DNA of 7,963 nucleotides from JANNOG01 sp031398915 (GCA_031398915.1 JANNOG010000063.1:1-7963); one strand, 5' to 3'. Positions 1 to 6,101 are shown, counted from the first letter of the stretch. Translations and numbers: made by a program. Notes: generated by a model from the letters alone, not told the origin.

Positions 1-99
1 TGATGCGTGCTGGGTTGCGGGGGTGAATGTCGCCGGAAATGGCGAGGATCCCGCGCCCCGCTCGGGTGGTTCGGCGAGGAAGTCGTAGATCGCCGTCAT
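1..99 (-). CDS. Partial N-terminus of an unrecognised minus-strand gene, possibly frameshifted
   Basis: An ATG at 99 is preceded, after 7 nt, by a purine-rich GAGGTGG ribosome binding site (minus strand, 113-107). It opens a frame of 33 codons that runs off the window edge; the protein begins MTAIYDFLAEPPERGAG. I do not recognise the family. The first 16 codons end in G or C 14 times, which fits real coding sequence. After about position 52 the bias fades in this frame and is better in the -1 frame, which would read GILAISGDIHPRNPARI. A lost base in the CCC run (50-52) could explain this, or the short sample may mislead. The gene lies downstream of, and points the same way as, the EamA/methyltransferase pair, from which it is separated by 117 bp with a possible promoter of its own. 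Moderate confidence that a gene starts here; no function assigned. Confidence 0.45.
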   Translation of the reverse strand, partial: MTAIYDFLAEPPERGAGSSPFPATFTPATQHAS

Positions 100-106
100 G
101 CGTGAA

Positions 107-117
107 CCACCTCCACC
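107..117 (-). promoter_or_regulatory. Ribosome binding site for the gene starting at 99
   Basis: On the minus strand the bases read GGTGGAGGTGG. The GAGGTGG part is separated from the ATG at 99 by 7 nt (TTCACGC). This is one of the better Shine-Dalgarno matches in the window and is the main reason to accept a start at 99. Confidence 0.45.
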
Positions 118-154
118 GGGGCAATCAGAACAGGATGTCGCACGTCGTCCGCTC

Positions 155-184
155 AGGCTAGGCGCCAGAACCGACAACAGTCAC
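155..184 (-). promoter_or_regulatory. Possible promoter for the gene starting at 99
   Basis: In the 117-bp gap between the methyltransferase stop (217) and the start at 99, the minus strand carries TAGCCT (160-155), matching the actinobacterial -10 form TAnnnT. GTGACT (184-179) lies 18 nt upstream and shares four bases with TTGACA. Transcription would begin near 148, leaving a leader of about 50 nt containing the ribosome binding site. The rest of the gap (100-216) shows no other clear feature. Such matches arise easily by chance, so this is only a candidate. Confidence 0.25.
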
Positions 185-216
185 CATTCCTGCGAAAGGA
201 GGTCACGTTCGTCGCC

Positions 217-1053
217 TCATACCCACGTCGGCCGATGGGGCGCCTCGGGACCGGTCACCCCGTCCACCAGGGGTGGTCTGCGCCCGACCCGCGATCTCAC
301 CTGCTCTGTCGTGACCAGTCGGGCAGGTGCGGATCCACCTGACAGCCGGCGCCGCAGATTCGATTCGTCGGCCGAATTGTTGCTGGCGATCACGACCATG
401 TTGCCGGTGCGCCTGCCACGCCAGGTTCCCGGCTCGGCCACGACCCAGACCTCGTCCCACACCGCGAGCGCGGTCGCCGCCTCGGCACGCATCACCTCGA
501 AGGGTGTTCGATCGCTGAGGTTGGCGACGTACCAGCCGCCGGGGCGCAGTACCCGCCCGACGTCTCGCATGAACTCCAGGGTGGCGAGGTGTGCAGGCAC
601 CGCCATCGCCGTGAATGCGTCGCGAACGACCATGTCGTAACGGTCAGCTGCAGCGGCGGCCAATCCGACGCGGCCGTCGGCGCATCGCACCCTCATCGTG
701 GGGGTGGACCGCAGGTCCAGACGATCACGAGCCACACTCAGCAGTGCCTCGTCGGGATCGAGGACCACCTGTCGAGACCCCGGCCTGGTGGCGGAGAGGT
801 AGCGCGGAAGGGTCCCGGCGCCTGCGCCGATGTGAACCGTGTCCAGCGGTTCCCCGGGGTCCGCCGCCAGGTCCATCACCGAGCCGATCCATCGGACGTA
901 CTCGAACGCCAGATGAGTGGGATCGGCGAGGTCGACGTGGGACTGGTCGATCCCGTCGAGGCGAAGCACCCACTCGTCCCGGGTGCCCGGAACCGCGTGG
1001 ATCTCGACGAGTCCTCCGTCGACCGGCCAGTTCCCCGCCCGGGCCGGATTCAC
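217..1053 (-). CDS. Spermidine-synthase-like SAM-dependent methyltransferase-fold protein
   Basis: A 278-residue class I SAM-binding (Rossmann) protein of the spermidine synthase-like group. Visible features are the glycine-rich nucleotide loop VHIGAGAGTLPRYL (73-86), the acidic end of the next strand (VVLD, D99), CADGR (D126), VVRDAF (D145), HLATLEFM (155-162) and VLRPGGWYVANL (168-179). The order matches actinobacterial spermidine synthase-like proteins. True aminopropyltransferases carry a D-x-x-D signature after the fourth strand; here only D145 is present (DAFT), so polyamine synthesis is doubtful and the substrate is unknown. Likely cytosolic, with no signal peptide or membrane segment. 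The frame stays open upstream to 1308, but that part overlaps the exporter gene and does not look like protein. The GTG at 1053 overlaps the exporter stop as GTGA, so translational coupling decides the start. The upstream ribosome binding site is weak, as expected for a coupled gene. Confidence 0.8.
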   Translation of the reverse strand: MNPARAGNWPVDGGLVEIHAVPGTRDEWVLRLDGIDQSHVDLADPTHLAFEYVRWIGSVMDLAADPGEPLDTVHIGAGAGTLPRYLSATRPGSRQVVLDPDEALLSVARDRLDLRSTPTMRVRCADGRVGLAAAAADRYDMVVRDAFTAMAVPAHLATLEFMRDVGRVLRPGGWYVANLSDRTPFEVMRAEAATALAVWDEVWVVAEPGTWRGRRTGNMVVIASNNSADESNLRRRLSGGSAPARLVTTEQVRSRVGRRPPLVDGVTGPEAPHRPTWV

Positions 1054-2018
1054 TCCAGTACCGAGCGTCGGGCGGTGACCGCGGTGCCGACACTGGCCAT
1101 GCAGATTGCCGCTACCCCCACCCACTCGCCGACGGACAGCACTTGACCGAGAAGCAACAGGCCGATCAGCGCCGCAACGGCGGGTTCGATACTCATCAGG
1201 ATTCCGAAGACGCGCGCGGGCACCCGCCGCAACGCCTCCAGCTCGACGCTGTAGGCGATCACGGTGCTGAGCAACGCCACGCCTGCCCCGAAGGCGAGCA
1301 CCCGCCAATCCAGCAACCGCGAGCCCGCGACGAAGGCTGCCGGTGAGACCATGACAGCCGCCACGACCAGCGCAACCGCCAGGCCACGACTGCCTGCGAC
1401 CTCACTGCCGACCCGCCTTGACAGCAGGATGTACATCGCCCACATCAACCCAGCCACCGCCGCGAACCCGATCCCCAGGGCCTCGGAGCCACCCAGGTCG
1501 AACCCACCGGGAGTCTCGGCGCCCCCAGCGCCGGCGAAGGTCAACGTGGCCAATCCCGCCGCCGCCCCCGCCGCCCACAGCAGGTCCAACCATCGCCTGG
1601 ACAACGCGACCGAGAGCAGCAATGGGCCGCTGAATTCGACCGCCACGGCCACGCCCAGCGGGATCCGGGTCAGCGATTCGTAGAAGGCCCAGTTCATCGC
1701 GGCCAAGACCGTCCCGAACCCGACCACGGGTAGCCACGCAGAAGCAGACCACCCCTGCTCCGTGCGCCACCAGCCCCAACGCAACCGTGACGGTGGCCAG
1801 AGAACAGCCATGATCACGGCGGACAGGACGAGGCGGATCCAGACCGTCCCGGCGGCTCCGGCGACGGGAAACAGGAACGTCGCGACCCCAGCGCCCACTT
1901 GGACCGACAACACCCCGATGACGACCAGTCCGACGCCTGAGGCGAACCTGCGACTCGATCCCGGGCCGACGTCACCGGTCCCGGCGGTGCCTCGCAGGTC
2001 TAGGGCCACTGGCGTCAC
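1050..2018 (-). CDS. EamA/RhtA-type drug/metabolite transporter (exporter)
   Basis: A 322-residue integral membrane protein of the drug/metabolite transporter superfamily, with about ten hydrophobic segments arranged as two EamA repeats. The segment AFYESLTRIPLGVAVAVEF (111-129) followed by SGPLL, and VPARVFGILMSIEPAVAAL (266-284), are hallmarks of the RhtA threonine/homoserine exporter branch, so export of an amino acid or similar small molecule is likely; the actual substrate cannot be read from sequence. The residue after the final LLLLG is Q292, where the family usually has Glu. The first 25 or so residues are hydrophilic and probably cytoplasmic. The start is GTG at 2018; a second GTG three codons on (2009) is possible, and neither has a clear ribosome binding site. 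The gene is divergent from the gene at 2028 with only 9 bp between starts, and its TGA overlaps the GTG of the methyltransferase gene, so the two form an operon. Confidence 0.85.
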   Translation of the reverse strand: MTPVALDLRGTAGTGDVGPGSSRRFASGVGLVVIGVLSVQVGAGVATFLFPVAGAAGTVWIRLVLSAVIMAVLWPPSRLRWGWWRTEQGWSASAWLPVVGFGTVLAAMNWAFYESLTRIPLGVAVAVEFSGPLLLSVALSRRWLDLLWAAGAAAGLATLTFAGAGGAETPGGFDLGGSEALGIGFAAVAGLMWAMYILLSRRVGSEVAGSRGLAVALVVAAVMVSPAAFVAGSRLLDWRVLAFGAGVALLSTVIAYSVELEALRRVPARVFGILMSIEPAVAALIGLLLLGQVLSVGEWVGVAAICMASVGTAVTARRSVLE

Positions 2019-2027
2019 AGTAGGCGG

Positions 2028-2642
2028 ATGCCGCTACCCAACCGCGTCGATCCCTTCTCGTCGCTGCGTGCGGTACCCGAACGAGGGACCCTGATGGGAA
2101 ATCGCGGCCGGCTGCACGATTCGGCGCAACGACTGATTCGTGATCACCGAGGCATTCGTTGGATCAGTTGCAGACTGGATTTTCGAGGGCGGCGGCGTGA
2201 GGTGTGGGCGCCCGGGCGCTATTCAGAATTGTTCTTCCTCGACGAGGCGACGGCGCTGGCCGCCGGTCACCGCCCCTGCGCCGAATGTCGCCGGGACCGC
2301 GTGGCCGAGTTACGCATCGCACTCGGGGTGCCACCGAATCATCGGGTCAGCACTATCGATGAACAATTGCACCGTGAACGGCTGACCCCGGATCGCCGGC
2401 CGCGCCGACATCCAGTGGACGCGGCCGCCGTGCCGGAGTTACCGAACGGCACGATGGTCAGCGCCTCGACGTCGGCGTGGCTGGTCGTCGCCGGCGGAGT
2501 CCGTCGATGGACCCCGGCGGGTTACGACGAGGTACTCGCGTTCGGGGCCGCGCTGCGACTGTGGCAGAACCAGAACGTTGTGGCCCTCACCCCGCCCACC
2601 CTCATCAAGGCCCTCGCCAATGGCTATCCCCTAGCCGCCTAG
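2028..2642 (+). CDS. Conserved uncharacterised protein with Ada-like Cys-x2-Cys motif
   Basis: A 204-residue soluble protein of a conserved bacterial family with no function known to me. From memory, family members share an N-terminal PNRVDPF (4-10), then RGTLMGNRGRLHD (19-31), ELFFLDEATALAAGHRPC (67-84) and a C-terminal LTPP (187-190). The present protein has all of these, so the start at 2028 is preferred over the ATG at 2094. AGHRPCAECRRD (79-90) strongly resembles the second half of the zinc-binding domain of Ada (methylphosphotriester sensor: A-G-x-R-P-C-x2-C). C48 in WISCRL could be a third ligand, but the fourth Ada cysteine is missing; H81 might substitute. A nucleic-acid role is therefore possible but inferred. 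Third codon positions are poor in G+C (14 of 29 in codons 31-59, including a rare AGA), unlike the flanking genes. It is followed after 49 bp by the nuclease gene on the same strand. Confidence 0.75.
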   Translation: MPLPNRVDPFSSLRAVPERGTLMGNRGRLHDSAQRLIRDHRGIRWISCRLDFRGRRREVWAPGRYSELFFLDEATALAAGHRPCAECRRDRVAELRIALGVPPNHRVSTIDEQLHRERLTPDRRPRRHPVDAAAVPELPNGTMVSASTSAWLVVAGGVRRWTPAGYDEVLAFGAALRLWQNQNVVALTPPTLIKALANGYPLAA

Positions 2643-2691
2643 CGGCGTGTCTGTTATGCCCGTTGCGCCATGGTCGGGGAAGGTCGCCCAC

Positions 2692-3564
2692 GTGACCTCA
2701 GCGACCCATCCCGGCGCCAGTCCTCGCGTCGGACGCACAGATTGGGATCTGTACTCGAAGCAGTCGATTCGTGCCGGGGTTCATGGCGTCCTGGCGCATT
2801 TCGGAATCGACGTGTCTGATCGTGCCCTCACATTCCAGCCTGTCGAGCTTCCGGCGTCCACCCTGATCGCCGATCTGGTCTTCGCTGGACCGGACGGCCT
2901 CGTCATCCACATCGAGATCCAACGCGCACCGGACGCCAGCATGGGGCTGCGCATGGTCGAGTACGCGATTCGGATCGTTCGGAACTGGAGTGGTGGACCG
3001 GTCACTCGGATGGTGCAGATCGTGATCCAGCTGAGCGGGGTTCGGATGCCCACCCGATTCACGCTGGGTGGCCTGGTCAATGACGTCATGCTGCTGCACG
3101 TCCCCACGACGGACCCTGAGGTCTTTCTCGCGACTCCCGCGTTGTCGCCGTTCGCCCTCAGTGGGCAAAATGCCGATCTCGTCGCTCCCGTCGTGGAACG
3201 ACTTGCCACCCTGGACACAGACCTTCAGGTACCGCTGACCACTCTGGCGGTCTATCTGGCTCCCGAGCTCGGAGCTACGCTGTTACAACAGTTGAGGAGG
3301 GCCAACATGATCCACACCATCGACGAGGTCACCGCAGGATTGCGCGACACCGAGATCGGACGGCATTTCCTCGACGAGGGACGCCAAGAGGGACGCCAAG
3401 AGGGTTGGGTGTCAGGTGCCCGGGACACTCTGGTCGCCCTCCTCGGTGCCCGATTCCCGCACGCCCCAGCTGCCCAGATCGAACGCACGGTCGACCGGCT
3501 GCTGGCCGAGCACGGGCACCACGTGGCCCGCGCCGCTATCACTCTGGGGACGCTGGACAGCTGA
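2692..3564 (+). CDS. Rpn-family PD-(D/E)XK nuclease (recombination-promoting nuclease / putative transposase)
   Basis: A 290-residue protein of the Rpn/YhgA-like family, DNA endonucleases of the PD-(D/E)XK fold. The catalytic core is visible as IADLVF (D61) followed by VIHIEIQ (E75-x-Q77), then LRMVEYAIRI (86-95), whose Arg and Tyr are typical of the family. Residues 140-205 form a mainly helical linker, and 221-290 is a charged tail containing EGRQEGRQEG, the EGRxEGR repeat common in Rpn proteins. E. coli Rpn proteins are linked to DNA cleavage and phage defence. The start is GTG at 2692, because GGGGAAGG (2676-2683) lies 8 nt upstream; ATG 2656 and GTG 2647 are in frame but lack a ribosome binding site. 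Third-position G+C is modest (18 of 29 in codons 17-45). No terminal inverted repeats or target duplications surround it, so it does not look like a mobile element. An internal start at 3307 is described separately. Confidence 0.82.
   Translation: MTSATHPGASPRVGRTDWDLYSKQSIRAGVHGVLAHFGIDVSDRALTFQPVELPASTLIADLVFAGPDGLVIHIEIQRAPDASMGLRMVEYAIRIVRNWSGGPVTRMVQIVIQLSGVRMPTRFTLGGLVNDVMLLHVPTTDPEVFLATPALSPFALSGQNADLVAPVVERLATLDTDLQVPLTTLAVYLAPELGATLLQQLRRANMIHTIDEVTAGLRDTEIGRHFLDEGRQEGRQEGWVSGARDTLVALLGARFPHAPAAQIERTVDRLLAEHGHHVARAAITLGTLDS
3294..3300 (+). promoter_or_regulatory. Internal Shine-Dalgarno site GAGGAGG within the Rpn nuclease gene
   Basis: GAGGAGG is complementary to the 3' end of 16S rRNA and sits 6 nt before ATG 3307. 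It is a stronger site than the one before the nuclease start itself (GGGGAAGG, 2676-2683). It encodes part of LRRAN, and the Arg-Arg codons AGG AGG are rarely chosen in GC-rich actinobacteria, which suggests the site may be kept for its own sake. Confidence 0.5.
3307..3564 (+). CDS. Putative intragenic small protein (RpnS-like C-terminal antitoxin) inside the Rpn nuclease gene
   Basis: An ATG at 3307, in frame with the nuclease, has a perfect GAGGAGG ribosome binding site (3294-3300) exactly 6 nt upstream. Translation from it would give 85 residues beginning MIHTIDEVTAGLRD and ending at the shared stop, identical to nuclease residues 206-290. The product contains the EGRQ repeat and a helical end (AQIERTVDRLLAEHG) but none of the catalytic residues. 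In E. coli, Rpn nucleases are reported to be held in check by small proteins made from internal starts covering their C-terminal region; position, size and frame here match that plan. A TACGCT box at 3276-3281 could drive a separate short transcript, though this is weak. It is seen directly that the site is strong and in frame; that the protein is made and acts as an antitoxin is inferred. Confidence 0.5.
   Translation: MIHTIDEVTAGLRDTEIGRHFLDEGRQEGRQEGWVSGARDTLVALLGARFPHAPAAQIERTVDRLLAEHGHHVARAAITLGTLDS
3376..3404 (+). repeat. 12-bp in-frame tandem repeat in the Rpn nuclease gene
   Basis: The unit GAGGGACGCCAA occurs twice without mismatch (3376-3387 and 3388-3399), followed by a partial third copy GAGGG. 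It encodes EGRQ-EGRQ-EG in the nuclease tail and lies inside the putative small protein. Because the unit is a multiple of three, copy-number change by slippage would lengthen or shorten both proteins without breaking the frame. Confidence 0.9.
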
Positions 3565-3585
3565 ACCCTGCCCCAAGATGAGGGC

Positions 3586-4524
3586 ATGCGAATCCTCGTC
3601 ACAGGGTCCAGGGGGAAGGTAGGCCGGGCAAGTGTCGCCGCCTTGGATGCGGCCGGTCACGACGTCACGGCCAGCGACCAACTGCCACCGTCGTGGGATG
3701 CGCCGTTGCCGGACACCCCTGCCCACCTGCGCGTCCCGTACGTCCAGGCCGACCTCACAGACACCGGCGAGGCGTCCGCGCTGATCAGCGGCGCCAGCAA
3801 CGATCTGCGAGGTCGGCACCCCCGGCCTTTCGACGCCGTCGTGCATGCCGCCGCGATACCAGCGCCGGGTCAACACGCTCCTCAGCGGGTCTTCGCCAAC
3901 AACCTCACAGCCCTGTTCGGGGTGATCGAAGCCTGCGTCCGGTGGGGCGTCCCGAGGCTGGTCAACCTGTCGAGCGAGACGGTGCCGGGTTTCCTCTTCG
4001 CCGAGCGGCCGTTCTTCCCGGCTTACCTGCCGCTCGACGAGGAACACCCGGTGGCCCCACAGGACCCGTACGCACTGGCCAAACACTTCGGCGAGCAGCT
4101 GTGCGACGCCGCCGTGCAGCGCAGCGAGCTGAGAGTGATCTCCATCCGACCGACCTGGGTGCAGGATGCCGACAGCTACGAGCGCAACCTCGGGCCGATC
4201 GTTGCCGACACTGCCGCCCCGGGCATCACCGGCTGGGCGTACATCGATGCCGACGATCTGGCCCAGGCGATTCGGCTCGGTTGTGAGTCCGATCTACCCG
4301 GACACGAGGTCATGTATGTCGCTGCCGCGGACACCATCGGGGGACGCGACCTCCACGAATCGTGGCGAGCGGCCTTTCCGGAGGCGACGACCGAGCTTCG
4401 GCCCGTGGCCCGACCGGACGCCAGCGGGATAGACACGTCGAAGGCCCGCCGCCTACTGGCCTGGGAGCCGCGCCGCTCGTGGCGCGACTACCTCGATGCG
4501 AACGGCCGAGCCCTGCGCCGCTGA
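3586..4524 (+). CDS. NAD-dependent epimerase/dehydratase family protein (extended SDR)
   Basis: A 312-residue extended short-chain dehydrogenase/reductase. The Rossmann dinucleotide motif TGSRGKVG gives G7-x2-G10-x2-G13. D31, at the end of the second strand, favours NAD over NADP. VVHAAAIP (85-92), the catalytic Ser in NLSSETV (S129 or S130) and the pair Y162-x3-K166 in DPYALAKHFGEQL are all present, so the active site is intact. The C-terminal part (DTSKARRLLAWEPRRSWRDYL, from 283) is the usual end of nucleotide-sugar epimerase-like proteins. It is probably a cytosolic oxidoreductase or epimerase on a sugar nucleotide or related substrate, which cannot be named. The gene begins 21 bp after the nuclease stop, and AGGG lies only 1 nt before the ATG, too close to work well; CAAGAT (3574-3579), 6 nt before the ATG, may be the -10 box of a leaderless transcript. 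It is convergent with the MFS gene, with 7 bp between stops and no terminator visible. Confidence 0.88.
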   Translation: MRILVTGSRGKVGRASVAALDAAGHDVTASDQLPPSWDAPLPDTPAHLRVPYVQADLTDTGEASALISGASNDLRGRHPRPFDAVVHAAAIPAPGQHAPQRVFANNLTALFGVIEACVRWGVPRLVNLSSETVPGFLFAERPFFPAYLPLDEEHPVAPQDPYALAKHFGEQLCDAAVQRSELRVISIRPTWVQDADSYERNLGPIVADTAAPGITGWAYIDADDLAQAIRLGCESDLPGHEVMYVAAADTIGGRDLHESWRAAFPEATTELRPVARPDASGIDTSKARRLLAWEPRRSWRDYLDANGRALRR

Positions 4525-4531
4525 GCCACCG

Positions 4532-6043
4532 TCAGGCGACCACCGCGGCACCGTCACCGACGGGCAGGTCACTGGGCTTCGCCCGGATCAGTAGGGCGAC
4601 AACCACCAGGGCCGCGAACAGGAATCCGCCGCCCCACACGAACGCCGTCTGGTAACCGTCGATGAAGGCCAAGTTCTGCAGCGCCCGGTCGGGCTCGCCC
4701 TGGGCGCTGTCCGCCAGATAGCCAGTCACCGACTGGGTGTACACGGTCGTGAGCAGGGCGGTCCCGATCGAGCCACCGACCTGCTGCGCGGTGTTCAGCG
4801 TGGCGCTGGCCACACCGGTGTCGCGCTGATCGACGCCGATGAGGGCGGTGCTCGATGCGGGGATGAACACCAGAGCCAGACCCAGACCCATGACCATGAG
4901 CGCCGGGAACACGACGGTCCAGTACTGGCTCTCGGGTCCGATCCTGGTGAGCAGAAGCATCCCGGTGGTCGCCATGGCGAGACCGATCAGCATGAGGGGC
5001 CGGGGCCCGACCCTCGGCAGCAATTGCGATGCCACCCCTGCCATCACAATGACGCAGAAGCTGAACGGCAGGAATGCCAAACCAGCTCGGATCGGGCTGT
5101 ATCCGAGAACGATCTGGAAGTAGAACGTGAGGAACAGGAACATCGCGAACAATCCGGCCCCCACGAAGAGGAACGTCAGGTACGCACCACCCCGGTTGCG
5201 GTCCAGCACCACGCGCAACGGTAGTAACGGGTTGGGGGTTCGCTGCTCGAACAACACGAAGGCGACCAGCAGCACGACAGCGCCGACCAGCAAGGCGATG
5301 GTCAGTGGATCATCCCAGCCCTTGTCCGGTTCGGCGGCCCGGGTGAAGCCATAGACCAGGGCCATCAGGCCTGCGCTGGCCAGCAGGATGCCCGGGATGT
5401 CGTACCGGGTACTGCCACCGGCCTTGCTCTCGCGCACCACCCACACGGCACCGGCGATCGCGATGACGGCGATCGGCACGTTGATACCGAGAGTCCAGCG
5501 CCACGAGGCGAACTCCGTGAGGACACCACCCAGGAGCAGCCCGATCGCGGCCCCACCGCCGGCGATCGCGCCGAAGACGCCGAAGGCACGAGCGCGTTCT
5601 TTCGGAGCGGTGAACGTGACAGCGATCAGTGACAGGGCAGCGGGAGCCAACAGCGCGGCGAACACACCCTGCAGCGCTCGGGCCGCGAACAGCATCCACG
5701 CCTCGGTGGCCAATCCACCCACCGCCGAAGCGACCGCGAATCCGGCCAGGCCGATGATGAAGGTGCGCTTGCGACCCGTGTAGTCGGCGATTCGACCGCC
5801 GAAAAGTAGGAGGCCACCGAAGGCCAGGGTGTAGGCGGTGACAATCCATTGACGGTCGACGTCATTGATACCCAACGCCTGTTGCGCGTCCGGTAGGGCG
5901 ATATTGACGATGGTCGCGTCCAGCACCACCATCAGCTGCGAGATGGCGATGAATGTGAGAGCCAGCCACCGCCTCGGATCCGGGTTGGTCGCTTGATCCG
6001 TCTCGGGGGCGGCAGGCCGCCGCGCGTCAACGTCCTCGGTCAT
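4532..6043 (-). CDS. DHA2-family MFS drug exporter (EmrB/QacA type, 14 TM)
   Basis: A 503-residue proton-driven multidrug exporter of the major facilitator superfamily, DHA2 branch, with about fourteen hydrophobic segments and a hydrophilic N-terminal 25 residues. Visible family motifs are VVLDATIVNIALP (39-51), motif A GGRIADYTGRKRTF (82-95), ALQGVFAALLAPAALSLI (123-140) and motif C in the form AAIGLLLGGVL (165-175), followed by SWRWTLGINVPIAV (180-193). The Pro normally found in motif C is Leu here. The first half of the long cytoplasmic end and the TM13-14 region look complete, so the protein is full length. The frame is open to 6100, but the ATG at 6043 is chosen because GGAG (6052-6049) lies 5 nt upstream and the segment above it is intergenic. 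It is divergent from the DUF4230 gene over a 71-bp region with an inverted repeat. Substrate unknown. Confidence 0.9.
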   Translation of the reverse strand: MTEDVDARRPAAPETDQATNPDPRRWLALTFIAISQLMVVLDATIVNIALPDAQQALGINDVDRQWIVTAYTLAFGGLLLFGGRIADYTGRKRTFIIGLAGFAVASAVGGLATEAWMLFAARALQGVFAALLAPAALSLIAVTFTAPKERARAFGVFGAIAGGGAAIGLLLGGVLTEFASWRWTLGINVPIAVIAIAGAVWVVRESKAGGSTRYDIPGILLASAGLMALVYGFTRAAEPDKGWDDPLTIALLVGAVVLLVAFVLFEQRTPNPLLPLRVVLDRNRGGAYLTFLFVGAGLFAMFLFLTFYFQIVLGYSPIRAGLAFLPFSFCVIVMAGVASQLLPRVGPRPLMLIGLAMATTGMLLLTRIGPESQYWTVVFPALMVMGLGLALVFIPASSTALIGVDQRDTGVASATLNTAQQVGGSIGTALLTTVYTQSVTGYLADSAQGEPDRALQNLAFIDGYQTAFVWGGGFLFAALVVVALLIRAKPSDLPVGDGAAVVA

Positions 6044-6064
6044 TGCTTCTCCAATACCTATCCC

Positions 6065-6097
6065 CGGCATCGCTCGTCGTGCCGAGCCACGATGCCG
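6065..6097. repeat. 8-bp inverted repeat, candidate operator between divergent genes
   Basis: CGGCATCG (6065-6072) and CGATGCCG (6090-6097) are perfect inverted copies separated by 17 bp. Inside lies a second, smaller pair, GCTCG (6072-6076) and CGAGC (6083-6087). The repeat occupies the middle of the 71-bp gap between the MFS start (6043) and the DUF4230 start (6115), just upstream of a TAGGCT box. It could be a regulator's operator acting on both genes, or a hairpin in the MFS leader. No regulator gene is in the window. Confidence 0.5.
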
Positions 6098-6101
6098 CAC
6101 C

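Noticed and set aside
195..203. Perfect plus-strand Shine-Dalgarno-like AAAGGAGGT
   Set aside because: No ATG, GTG or TTG follows at usable distance on the plus strand, and the area is the 3' end and downstream gap of a minus-strand gene.
1054..1308. Upstream extension of the methyltransferase frame to 1308
   Set aside because: It would lie fully inside the exporter gene and encodes Arg-rich, motif-free sequence; the GTGA overlap at 1053-1050 gives a standard coupled start.
98..1346. Long plus-strand open frames opposite the methyltransferase and exporter genes
   Set aside because: They are rich in Arg, Pro and Ser, have no recognisable motif, and mirror the GC-rich codon pattern of the real minus-strand genes; typical antisense shadows.
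2647..2691. Earlier in-frame starts of the Rpn nuclease (GTG 2647, ATG 2656)
   Set aside because: Neither has a ribosome binding site, while GTG 2692 does; not fully excluded, since ATG 2656 could be used without one.
2643..3585. The Rpn gene as an insertion sequence
   Set aside because: Although the family is often labelled transposase, no terminal inverted repeats or target-site duplications are visible, and the intergenic flanks are only 49 and 21 bp.
3577..3590. 14-bp direct repeat GATGAGGGCATGCG, also at 7906-7919
   Set aside because: One copy spans a gene start and the other lies inside the protease gene; a match of this length is not surprising by chance in 8 kb of GC-rich DNA.
4521..4535. 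CTGA/TCAG inverted repeat between the convergent epimerase and MFS stops as a terminator
   Set aside because: The stem is only 4 bp, does not extend, and has no T-run on either strand; it is formed mostly by the two stop codons.
6044..6100. Upstream extensions of the MFS frame (to 6100) and the DUF4230 frame (from 6043)
   Set aside because: Both would use the short shared promoter region, encode unconvincing residues and overlap each other; ATG 6043 has a ribosome binding site and ATG 6115 a leaderless -10 box.
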